Below are positions 33,302 through 40,449 of a stretch of DNA of 40,449 bases, one piece after another. Source of the stretch: JAFDWI01 sp964544305 (GTDB lineage: Bacteria; Actinomycetota; Acidimicrobiia; Acidimicrobiales; Iamiaceae); NCBI GenBank assembly GCA_964544305.1, contig CAZJAZ010000024.1:1-40449 (forward strand), in the 5' to 3' direction. The notes beneath the pieces were generated by a model, which saw only the letters and a program-made list of their open reading frames with translations, was not told the origin of the DNA and made no database searches. Each line of letters begins with the position of its first letter. The stretch's first letter is position 1. The position numbers and the translations under genes are program-made.

Positions 33302-33307
33302 TACACT
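33302..33307 (+). promoter_or_regulatory. Leaderless-type -10 element of the PAS-GGDEF gene
   Basis: TACACT ends 8 nt before the ATG at 33316. There is no ribosome binding site between. Confidence 0.5.
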
Positions 33308-33315
33308 GTTGCGCC

Positions 33316-34692
33316 ATGGGCGAGGACCTTGCGCGCGATCAACGCATTGCACTGCGGTTGAGTGAACTTGCCCCCTCGGTCATGTTCGTTGTGTCAACCG
33401 ACGGGATGATCACCTGGGTATCCGAATCGGTTCGCACGTTCTTTCGAATGGAACGCGAGGCGTTCATTGGCACGAACATTTTTGATTACGTCGACATGGA
33501 TTGGAATGCGGACGCGATTGATTCAGTTGTTTACGCGATGGGGGCGGCCGGTCTACAACGCCCGATGTTGTTTCGTCTCGTACACCCAGATGGCACCAAA
33601 ATCGTGGCCGAGGTCACCGCAAACGCGCAGCTTGATGATCCTGATATTGCGGGCCTTGCGGTGTATGCGAGGCCATGGGATGAACGCTGGTATTTCGATC
33701 GGATTTTGGATGCCATGGCTGAAGATGCGGCCCTCACCGATGTCTTGCACCTCGTGGTTGGTTTGGCAGAAACCGAGAACCTCGCCGCACAAAGCGTCTT
33801 GATCTATACCGACCCGCAAACCGGTGAACGTGCGACTCGTGGCCACCTTGATTTGGGCATTGCACAACGATTGGCTGCTCCCCGAGAAGGCACGCCGTGG
33901 GTTCTTGCAATGCGTGACAATGAGCCGTGTTCGGTTCGTGTTGATGAGCTTCCCGAGCCGCTCGCGGCCGAAGCCCATGCGCGGGGCCAGAGGTGGTGTT
34001 GGGCCTGGCCGATTCCTGCGTTGGATGGATCCGGTGCGATTGGTGTACTCGTTTTGTGGCGCACGTTGGACGAGCCGCCCGATCATACGTGTCGAATGTT
34101 GTTGCGTCGCCTTGTGCAGTTCGTCGCGTTGTTGTTTCGCCGGGAAAGTCTGCGTCTGGCGTTGTTGCATGCGGCGCTCCATGACCCGCTCACCGAACTG
34201 GGCAACCGCGCCAAGTTCTTTACCGAACTCGGCCGGGCAATTGATCACACCCCTGCGGTGAGTGCGGTCGGGCTCAAGGTTGGGGTGATCTCGATTGATC
34301 TGGATGGTTTCAAGCCGGTGAACGATCGACTCGGGCACGCGGCAGGCGACGACGTGTTGTGTGTGGTCGCGGACCGGCTGCGGGCGCAAGTGCGAACCGG
34401 TGATGTGGTCGCTCGTCTCGGCGGTGACGAGTTCTGTGTTTTGTGCAAGGAAGTGAGCAGCCCTGATGATGTTGCCAATCTGGCGCAGCGCATTGTCACC
34501 GCGATGGGTGAGCCAATCACGACTCGCGCCGGGGTTGTGACGATCAGCGCTTCGGTTGGAGTTGCAACGTGCACGCCAGGCTCTACCGATGGGGACGCGT
34601 TGTTAGAGGCCGCTGATCAGGCGATGTATCAAGCAAAAGGCGATGGATCGAACCGCTGGCACGAGGGCACGATCACCAAATCGTCAGAGTGA
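33316..34692 (+). CDS. PAS-GAF-like-GGDEF diguanylate cyclase
   Basis: Soluble protein of 458 residues: PAS domain (about 12-120, with VVSTDGMITWVSESVRTFF), a GAF-like domain (about 130-275), then GGDEF. The active loop GGDEF is intact at 369-373 and RTGD at 360-363 is a canonical inhibitory site. It should make cyclic di-GMP in response to a small molecule, light or redox signal sensed by PAS or GAF. It is convergent with a LuxR-type response regulator (17-bp gap). No membrane helices, in contrast to the other cyclase in this window. Confidence 0.88.
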   Translation: MGEDLARDQRIALRLSELAPSVMFVVSTDGMITWVSESVRTFFRMEREAFIGTNIFDYVDMDWNADAIDSVVYAMGAAGLQRPMLFRLVHPDGTKIVAEVTANAQLDDPDIAGLAVYARPWDERWYFDRILDAMAEDAALTDVLHLVVGLAETENLAAQSVLIYTDPQTGERATRGHLDLGIAQRLAAPREGTPWVLAMRDNEPCSVRVDELPEPLAAEAHARGQRWCWAWPIPALDGSGAIGVLVLWRTLDEPPDHTCRMLLRRLVQFVALLFRRESLRLALLHAALHDPLTELGNRAKFFTELGRAIDHTPAVSAVGLKVGVISIDLDGFKPVNDRLGHAAGDDVLCVVADRLRAQVRTGDVVARLGGDEFCVLCKEVSSPDDVANLAQRIVTAMGEPITTRAGVVTISASVGVATCTPGSTDGDALLEAADQAMYQAKGDGSNRWHEGTITKSSE

Positions 34693-34709
34693 CTGCTGCA
34701 CCCACATGG

Positions 34710-35384
34710 TCAGGTTCCATTTGGTCGGCGACTGCGTTCTTCCATACGAACAACCATGGTTGCGGCTTCGGTACGACTGTGCAGACCAAGTTTGGCCAGC
34801 ATGTTTGAGACGTAGTTCTTCACCGTTTTTTCGGCCAAATGCAGTTCGTCGCCGATCTGCCGGTTGGTGCGCCCTTGCGCGATGAGGTCAAGCACTTTGC
34901 GTTCTTGACCGGTGAGCACCCGCAGGGGATCTTCGGGTGGGGTACGCAGTCGAGTCATGGTGGCGTCCACGGTTTCAGCGGACAGCAGTGAAGCGCCAGC
35001 AGCGACTTTGCGGATTGAGTCAACGAGGTCGGATCCTCGGATTTGTTTGAGCAAGTAGCCCGATGCTCCTGCGAGCACCGCTGCGGCGAGCGCTTCGTCA
35101 TCAGCGAAACTTGTCAAAATGAGGCACGCGATTTCGGGATGCTCGGAACGGATCTCTCGGCACACTTCGATGCCGGAGCGCTCGTCGTTGCCGAGGCGCA
35201 CATCGAGCACGGCAACGTCGGGTTGGACCGCGGGGATGCGGCGAGCGGCTTCATCGCCATTGGAAGCTTCGCCGACCACTTTGAGGTCATCGGTCGAGTT
35301 GATGAGGTCAGTTATACCGCGGCGAACCACTTCATGATCATCGACAAGGAACACTCGAATTGGCACGTGTCTATTCTGTCGCAT
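34710..35384 (-). CDS. NarL/LuxR-type response regulator (DevR/DosR-like)
   Basis: Protein of 224 residues. Receiver domain: acidic pair Asp15/Asp16 (VFLVDDHEVV), phospho-acceptor Asp61 (VLDVRLGNDERSG) and Lys113 (YLLKQ). LuxR helix-turn-helix: LTGQERKVLDLIAQGRTNRQIGDELHLAEKTVKNYVSNMLAKL, closest to the DevR/DosR group by eye. No histidine kinase gene is adjacent, so the partner is elsewhere. ATG 35384 or GTG 35366 (VPIRVFLVDD) could be the start. It is divergent from the imuA'-imuB operon. Confidence 0.9.
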   Translation of the reverse strand: MRQNRHVPIRVFLVDDHEVVRRGITDLINSTDDLKVVGEASNGDEAARRIPAVQPDVAVLDVRLGNDERSGIEVCREIRSEHPEIACLILTSFADDEALAAAVLAGASGYLLKQIRGSDLVDSIRKVAAGASLLSAETVDATMTRLRTPPEDPLRVLTGQERKVLDLIAQGRTNRQIGDELHLAEKTVKNYVSNMLAKLGLHSRTEAATMVVRMEERSRRPNGT

Positions 35385-35474
35385 GGCTTCGCTATGGCGT
35401 CGGATTGACCGTGTTGGAGCACGTTCTCCTTGACGGCGTGTGTAGTGGCGGCCGCAGTTGTCGTGCACACCCAG

Positions 35475-35503
35475 TTGACAATGACGAACATATGTTCGAT
35501 ACT
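35475..35503 (+). promoter_or_regulatory. LexA-controlled promoter of imuA'-imuB
   Basis: TTGACA (35475-35480) and GATACT (35498-35503) are separated by 17 bp. Between them lies CGAACATATGTTCG (35485-35498), a perfect 14-bp palindrome matching the actinobacterial SOS box. The start at 35510 is 6 nt after the -10, so the mRNA is probably leaderless. Confidence 0.88.
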
Positions 35504-35509
35504 CGCGCG

Positions 35510-36307
35510 ATGGGTCCTCCTCCACACGCGGCACTGCCTTCCCGATCTCCAGGGTTGTTGCCAACGGAACTGGCCGCAACAAACACCATCATGCCCACCC
35601 GCTCACTCACCTTGGCTGCCGAGCGGACACTACCGGTTGCAAGCGCGTTGGGCGGCCTGCTCCCCACCGGGCTGCCTCGGGGCGTAACCGTGACCATAAC
35701 CGGCAGCGCGGCCCGATCATTCACCTGGGCCTTGGCTAGCGAAGCCAGCCAAGCCGGTGCGTGGTGCGCGGTCATCGGCCTGACCGGTCTGGGATGGCAG
35801 GCACTCACCGAACTTGGAGTTGCCCCCCATCGGGTCGTGACCATCACAGCAGACGATGCAGCACAACAAGCTTCGGCAATCGCCGCAGCAGTCGACGGTT
35901 TTGACCTGATCATCGTGGGCAACCAGACACGCCTTCGCACCGACACACAACGCCGATTAGCCGCCCGCGCACGAGAGCGAGGCACGGTGCTCATCGGCGT
36001 CCACGAATCGTCACACAACGATCAACAAGCCAGCAACGTCGGTGTGTTCGGCCCGATCAGCGATCTGCGGGCAACGACCAAGCCCGAACCATGGACGGGA
36101 CTCGGGGTCGGGTCGGGTCGGCTGGCAAGCCGGGCTGTTCACGTCAACATGGAAGGCAAACGACTGCCCGGACGACAACGATCGGCCCGGCTGTGGCTGC
36201 CCGGCCCCAACGGGCAACTCGCCAACGCCACCGTCTCGACACGAGCGCCGGACCCCCCGCTCGCCACAACAACACCAACAAACAACGCCGGGCTACGGTC
36301 CGCATGA
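35510..36307 (+). CDS. imuA': ImuA'-like RecA-fold mutasome protein
   Basis: Protein of 265 residues. A RecA-like core is visible (LPVASALGGLLPTGLPRGVTVTITG; AWCAVIGLTGLGWQALTELGVAPHRVVTI; FDLIIVGNQ), but no intact Walker A GKT is seen, as in other ImuA' proteins. ImuA' works with ImuB and the polymerase DnaE2 in SOS mutagenesis. The ATG at 35492 lies inside the LexA box, upstream of the predicted transcription start, so the next in-frame ATG at 35510 is chosen. imuB starts inside its stop codon (ATGA). Confidence 0.8.
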   Translation: MGPPPHAALPSRSPGLLPTELAATNTIMPTRSLTLAAERTLPVASALGGLLPTGLPRGVTVTITGSAARSFTWALASEASQAGAWCAVIGLTGLGWQALTELGVAPHRVVTITADDAAQQASAIAAAVDGFDLIIVGNQTRLRTDTQRRLAARARERGTVLIGVHESSHNDQQASNVGVFGPISDLRATTKPEPWTGLGVGSGRLASRAVHVNMEGKRLPGRQRSARLWLPGPNGQLANATVSTRAPDPPLATTTPTNNAGLRSA

Positions 36308-37920
36308 CGGCAACACCACGCACCCTGGTGGTGCACTGTGACCAGTGGTCGATACGAGCCGCAGGGTTCGCACACGATGAACGTCCCACCGCGGTGTTCG
36401 ACGCGTCCGGGATCGTGGCAATCAACTTCGCCGCATACCAAGGTGGCGTGCGTACCGGGGTGCGACGTCGCGTCGCGCAGGGCCGGTGCCCCGAGTTGCG
36501 TTTGGTTCCCCGTGATCCACTTGGCGAAGCCCTCGCTTTCGAGGTGGTGCTCAGCGCACTTGACGCGGTCACACCGCTCGTCGAAGTGATCAGCCCCGGA
36601 CTCGTCGCGTGCCCAACTCGCGGGCCTTCGCGTTACTTTGGCGGCGACGCCGCACTCGCCGCCAAAGTGTGCGCGGACGTAGGGCAAGCACTCGGTGACC
36701 AAAACGCGATCCATGTTGGGATCGCCGACGGCCCGATCGTCGCACGCCTCGCCGCAATTGGAGCCCGTGGTGGGAAAACTCGGGTCATCCCCTCACACGA
36801 CACCACCAAATTTTTGCATCCGATCCCCTTGTCGGCGTTGATCAGGTTCGCACCCGACCCTGGCGTGCTCGACACGTTGAGCCGCCTGGGGTTAGCCACG
36901 CTGGGTGACGTCGCCGCGCTCGACGCGGGCACCGTCAACGGACGCTTTGGGCATGAGGGCATGTGGGTGCACCGACTCGCTCAAGGAAACGACCCGCAAG
37001 ATCTCGTGTTGGTGCCTGTTCCTGACAACACCGATGAGTCTGTTGATTTTGATCCGCCCGAGTTGCGTGCGGAAGCAGTCGCGTTCGCCGCCCGTGTCGC
37101 CGCTGAAACATTTGTTGAACGGCTTGCCCAGCGTGGAGTGTCGTGCGCGCAGGTGATCATTGGATTGTCGAGCGATCACGGTGAGGTTTGCGAACGACGA
37201 TGGCGCCTCGATGGGCCCGGCAACTCCAACAAACACACACTCGATGCGCTCATCGCACAGCGGGTGCGTTGGCAAGTCGACGGATGGTTACGCGCACCGG
37301 TTGCGTCACGCCCCACCGCAGGGGTGATCCGTCTCGTGCTGACCCCCGGCGAGGTCATCGCCGCGAAGGGCACCCAAATGGGGTTTTGGGGCGGGGCGTC
37401 CGCAACCGACGAACGAGCCGCACGAGCAATCGCCCGGCTCGAAGCGTTGTGCGGCCCCGACGCGGTGCACGTGGCCATCGACCAAGGGGGGCGCAATCCT
37501 GGCGACGAGGTGACAATGGTGCCCACCGCCACCGCGGACCTAACCAACGCACACCGTCTTGACCGCCTCACCCGCGCAGCCCAAGCCGGCCGCGCAGCCC
37601 CACACGATCCGCCGTGGCCGGGGCGTCTGCCTGCCCCGTCCCCCACACTCGTATTCGACCCACCACTTGGGGTTTCCGTAACCGACCCCCAGGGGAACAG
37701 TGTGCAGGTGACCGGGCGCGGAGAAGTTGATCGCCACCCACACCGTGTTGACACGCAACAGATCACGGCGTGGGCTGGCCCTTGGCCGATAGACGAACGC
37801 TGGTGGGATGACACCACCCATTCCCGCCACGCCCGCATCCAAGTAGTCGTCGACGACGGCTCGGCGTTGCTACTCAGCCGACACCAGCAACGTTGGTGGG
37901 TACATGCCATCTATCGATGA
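36304..37920 (+). CDS. imuB: ImuB-like Y-family polymerase homologue
   Basis: Protein of 538 residues related to DinB/UmuC. The first strand LVVHCDQWSIRAA takes the place of the Pol IV motif HVDMDAFFASVE and lacks its catalytic acidic residue pattern, as expected for ImuB, which acts as a beta-clamp-binding hub rather than a polymerase. The palm/fingers region (about 25-230), a helix-hairpin-helix-like stretch (LSRLGLATLGDVAALDAGTVNGRFG) and a little-finger-like region follow. The partner DnaE2 is not downstream and must be elsewhere. It is under the upstream SOS promoter. Confidence 0.87.
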   Translation: MTATPRTLVVHCDQWSIRAAGFAHDERPTAVFDASGIVAINFAAYQGGVRTGVRRRVAQGRCPELRLVPRDPLGEALAFEVVLSALDAVTPLVEVISPGLVACPTRGPSRYFGGDAALAAKVCADVGQALGDQNAIHVGIADGPIVARLAAIGARGGKTRVIPSHDTTKFLHPIPLSALIRFAPDPGVLDTLSRLGLATLGDVAALDAGTVNGRFGHEGMWVHRLAQGNDPQDLVLVPVPDNTDESVDFDPPELRAEAVAFAARVAAETFVERLAQRGVSCAQVIIGLSSDHGEVCERRWRLDGPGNSNKHTLDALIAQRVRWQVDGWLRAPVASRPTAGVIRLVLTPGEVIAAKGTQMGFWGGASATDERAARAIARLEALCGPDAVHVAIDQGGRNPGDEVTMVPTATADLTNAHRLDRLTRAAQAGRAAPHDPPWPGRLPAPSPTLVFDPPLGVSVTDPQGNSVQVTGRGEVDRHPHRVDTQQITAWAGPWPIDERWWDDTTHSRHARIQVVVDDGSALLLSRHQQRWWVHAIYR

Positions 37921-38003
37921 AATCGATGTCAACCAAATGTGGGGTTCGGGCGTTTCCAAAGTGAACGAACGCAAACCACATCAGATTCACACGGGGGACC
38001 ACA

Positions 38004-39167
38004 ATGACCATCACACGAACGTTTGGCACTCGAATCGCAGCGGCCATCGCACTTTTCGCCACCGTTATCGCCATCGGCATCAGCCCACCAGCGCACGCCA
38101 CCGAAGTGATGGTCGGAATCGGCACGTTGCCTGGCACGGTGTCGTCTGTTGCCACCGCGGTCAACGACCACAACATCGTGGTGGGCTATTCCACCGGCGC
38201 CGACGGCAAGCGCCACGCTTTTCGCTACGACCCATTCACGTCGTCGATGACCGCACTTGGCACCCTGCCCGGCGATGTTGAGTCGGTCGCCGCTGACATC
38301 AACACCACCGGCTTCATTGCTGGTACGTCATACGATGCTTCAGGCAATGGACACGCATTCGTGTACGACCCGACAACGTCGACACTGTCTGCCGTTGGCA
38401 CACTGCCCGGTGGGACCACATCGCAAGCGACCAGCATCAATGACGGGGGCGTAGTTGTCGGCGTCGCCGATGAGGGGGCAAGTGATGGATTCGGATTTGT
38501 CTACGACCCCGGCACGGCAACGATGACCAGCGTCGGCGAACTTTCCGGTGGCTTCGGCTCGTCTAACGCGGACATCAACAACAACGGCATCGCGGTAGGA
38601 AGCGCTACAGCAGGATCCGGGCACGATCTCCCATTCACCTTCGACCTCTCCACCTCTGCGATGACGATGCTTCCAACCCCACCTGGATCAATGAATGCAC
38701 ATGCACTTGCGATCAACGACAGTGGCATCATCCTGGTCGTCCCCGAAGTTGGTGGCGCACCATCAACCTACGACATGGCTACGCACACCTTCACTGCGCT
38801 CGGATCGGTGCCCGGTGGATCAGCCTTCACGGGACGTCAACTCAACAACCGCGGCATGGTCGCCGGATTTGCGGTCGTTGGCGGGGCGCGACACGCCTTT
38901 GTTTCGGATCCCTCGACCGGCACGATGACCGACCTTGGCACATTGTCTGGTGACCGCTCATCCGATGCGTATGACGTCAACTCCAATGGCATTGTCGTTG
39001 GGAAATCAACGGATGCAAACGGCGTGGATCATGCGTTCATGACTCACAGCGTCACCCCAGCACCCACAACCTCGGCTCCTGCGACCACAGCGCATATGGC
39101 AACAACCCCGTCGGCAATCGCAACGGCCGCAAAAGCAGTTTCTGCCACCCCGACCTACACGGGCTGA
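38004..39167 (+). CDS. Secreted HAF-repeat protein, probable seven-bladed beta-propeller
   Basis: Protein of 387 residues with a Sec signal peptide (about 1-32, ending PPAHA). Seven tandem repeats of about 43-46 residues follow, each starting G-T-L-P-G or a variant, then IN-x-x-G-x-x-x-G, then HAF-x-YDP and T-x-x-M-T-x-L. This is the extracellular HAF repeat, and seven units suggest a seven-bladed propeller. A Thr/Ala/Pro-rich tail ends the protein without an anchor motif. GGGGGA lies 6 nt before the ATG. Function unknown; such proteins are often surface or matrix components. Confidence 0.88.
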   Translation: MTITRTFGTRIAAAIALFATVIAIGISPPAHATEVMVGIGTLPGTVSSVATAVNDHNIVVGYSTGADGKRHAFRYDPFTSSMTALGTLPGDVESVAADINTTGFIAGTSYDASGNGHAFVYDPTTSTLSAVGTLPGGTTSQATSINDGGVVVGVADEGASDGFGFVYDPGTATMTSVGELSGGFGSSNADINNNGIAVGSATAGSGHDLPFTFDLSTSAMTMLPTPPGSMNAHALAINDSGIILVVPEVGGAPSTYDMATHTFTALGSVPGGSAFTGRQLNNRGMVAGFAVVGGARHAFVSDPSTGTMTDLGTLSGDRSSDAYDVNSNGIVVGKSTDANGVDHAFMTHSVTPAPTTSAPATTAHMATTPSAIATAAKAVSATPTYTG

Positions 39168-39190
39168 GCGAGACCGACTGCGGCGGATCC

Positions 39191-39222
39191 GAGACGCACT
39201 CGTCAAGTTATGGGTGCGTCTC
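39191..39222. terminator. Hairpin between convergent HAF and protease genes
   Basis: GAGACGCAC (39191-39199) and GTGCGTCTC (39214-39222) form a perfect 9-bp stem with a 14-nt loop. It is 24 bp after the HAF gene stop and likely terminates it. No U-tract follows directly. Confidence 0.6.
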
Positions 39223-39273
39223 TCGTAGGTCAGCAGGACTTCCAGACTGACGACGTTGGTTTCGACTTTTTCG

Positions 39274-40449
39274 TTAGAACCGACGGTGGTACGACAGCGA
39301 GTTGAACAACGTGCTCACGAGGTTCACATTCGAACGGCCCGACCAGTACGGAATATCCGACTCGCTCGGGGCACGGTGCAAGAGCCCGAAGTAGGTAATG
39401 ATCACATCGATGCGCGCCTTGTTAAGCCGCTTATACTCGCTTGACTCGGAGAACCCAACCATGAGGTCGCCTCGGGTTGTCGAGGTGTTCTCAAGTTGAT
39501 TCACCCAAAATGTCAAACCGCTCGCATCGGGTTGGCGGCCCAGCACATTCTGATAGACGAGTTTCACGTAATCGGTGTTGTTCAGCGAACCATACCGATT
39601 GACAAACTCAGATGACTGCGCAAAATATGACGCAATGTGATTGAGTCCGTACCCCGAATTGATGCGACTGAACCAGAACGACAACCCTGACGTTTCTGGA
39701 TCACGCAGGAAGAACGCACGGTAAAGCCGAGCAACGCCACCCATACGGAACTGATACCGGGCGCCTTGGATCTGACTCGACAACCACGACGACGGGCTCA
39801 TTGAGCTTTGCGCGTTGATCCCACGGGTTTGATCCGCACTCGACGGGTTCGTGTCATAAAGGTCACGCCATGACGATCTGACGAATGCCCGTGCATCAGT
39901 GTGCGGCCCGAAGCGGATCTGGGCCTTGATCCAATCTGATTGCGCGGCAATGCGCGAATACACGCCGGGGAAACCGTCCGCGCATCCGTCCCCCCAACTG
40001 ACAATGCCAACTTGTTTGTTCACCCCACCAATCTGTGCGACGAGTGGCCCGCCGCTGTCCCCGTCGCAGCTGTCGGTGAAGGTGTACGGATAGACCCCGG
40101 CACAGATCATTTGCGAGGTGATCGCGCCCGGATAGCCGTTGTTCTCACAATCTGGGTTCGTCAGGAGGTACTGATTGACTTCGTTGAGCTCCGTTGGATA
40201 CGTACCTCCGCCTGAGTACAGGTCTCCCCAACCCGCCACGAACACTTCGGTTCCAGCAGGCACGACTTGGCCTTGGCTCACCAGCGACTGCAATGGGGCC
40301 GCGGTTGGATCAGCCAACCGAATAAGGCCGTAGTCGCCGTCGGTTGAGAGGTCGTCGTAGTACGGGAACTGGCGGAGCTCAACCGAATGCGTACGGGTGC
40401 CGCCGCTGGCCAACGACTGCGTTCCCGTCAGGACGTCAATGCCGCTCGC
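39274..40449 (-). CDS. Secreted trypsin-like serine protease with DUF4214 repeats (N-terminus beyond window)
   Basis: At least 391 residues; the frame stays open to the right edge, so the signal peptide and catalytic His are outside the window. The S1 Asp lies in STDGDYGLIRL, the Ser in CDGDSGGPLV, and VSWGDGCADGFPGVYSRI completes the trypsin fold. Then come two DUF4214-like units (about residues 240-365) with LYRAFFLRDPETSGLSFW and LVYQNVLGRQPDASGLTFW, a module common on large secreted actinobacterial proteins. Likely an extracellular peptidase held to the surface or matrix. Confidence 0.9.
   Translation of the reverse strand, partial: ASGIDVLTGTQSLASGGTRTHSVELRQFPYYDDLSTDGDYGLIRLADPTAAPLQSLVSQGQVVPAGTEVFVAGWGDLYSGGGTYPTELNEVNQYLLTNPDCENNGYPGAITSQMICAGVYPYTFTDSCDGDSGGPLVAQIGGVNKQVGIVSWGDGCADGFPGVYSRIAAQSDWIKAQIRFGPHTDARAFVRSSWRDLYDTNPSSADQTRGINAQSSMSPSSWLSSQIQGARYQFRMGGVARLYRAFFLRDPETSGLSFWFSRINSGYGLNHIASYFAQSSEFVNRYGSLNNTDYVKLVYQNVLGRQPDASGLTFWVNQLENTSTTRGDLMVGFSESSEYKRLNKARIDVIITYFGLLHRAPSESDIPYWSGRSNVNLVSTLFNSLSYHRRF

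Noticed and set aside
33553..34389. 278-codon minus-strand frame inside the PAS-GGDEF gene
   Set aside because: Shadow of a gene with an intact GGDEF domain.
35492..35494. ATG as start of imuA'
   Set aside because: It lies within the LexA palindrome and upstream of the predicted transcription start; ATG 35510 fits better.
35392..36018. 208-codon minus-strand frame over imuA' and its promoter
   Set aside because: It spans the LexA-controlled promoter and mirrors imuA'; no domain recognised.
1..40449. CRISPR arrays, tRNA or rRNA genes, insertion sequences
   Set aside because: Reading both strands I saw no regular spaced repeats, no tRNA-like cloverleaf and no transposase or integrase frame.

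Overview
The window looks like chromosomal DNA of a high-50s %GC actinobacterium (GC judged by eye). Pointers are a mycobacterial-type LexA box, an imuA'-imuB pair, an F420-type LLM oxidoreductase, many leaderless-type starts, and secreted proteins with HAF and DUF4214 repeats. The last two suggest Acidimicrobiia (Ilumatobacter-like), but that placement is inference. I found no tRNA, rRNA, CRISPR array, transposase or integrase.

Layout: (1) 1-3295, minus-strand alpha/beta hydrolase, HAD phosphatase and flavoprotein. (2) 3443-6184, a cell-wall-anchored GH5 glycosidase, an ArsC-like reductase and an SRPBCC protein. (3) 6209-8231, a two-gene AbiE-like toxin-antitoxin module between two related long hairpins (family A). 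(4) 8435-14556, hotdog thioesterase, CLC channel, acyl-CoA ligase and GH3 glucosidase. (5) 14584-17852, ahpC-ahpF-oxyR with a near-perfect OxyR operator upstream. (6) 17886-19314, a Lon-N-domain protein and an SDR. (7) 19322-22372, a three-gene oxidoreductase/pirin operon between two hairpins of family B. (8) 22361-25209, a diguanylate cyclase and an MFS exporter. (9) 25246-26264, a fluoride riboswitch and two crcB genes. (10) 26328-30475, biotin genes bioA, bioB, bioF and bioD. (11) 31047-32928, a DGPF/YCII gene and an ECF42-type sigma factor between two hairpins of family C. (12) 32986-35384, a small hypothetical protein, a PAS-GAF-like-GGDEF protein and a LuxR-type response regulator. (13) 35475-37920, SOS-controlled imuA'-imuB. 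(14) 38004-40449, a secreted HAF-repeat protein and a secreted trypsin-like protease that runs off the window end.

The most unusual signal is a set of matched hairpin brackets. Six long inverted repeats (19-26 bp arms, several perfect) fall into three sequence families with two copies each. Each pair encloses exactly one complete transcription unit of 1.9-3.1 kb. The enclosed units look accessory: a toxin-antitoxin pair, a small oxidoreductase operon, and a DGPF-ECF42 pair. I know of no described element with this architecture. A second recurrent pattern is TANNNT followed by 6-8 nt and then the start codon, upstream of about a dozen genes, which points to widespread leaderless transcription.
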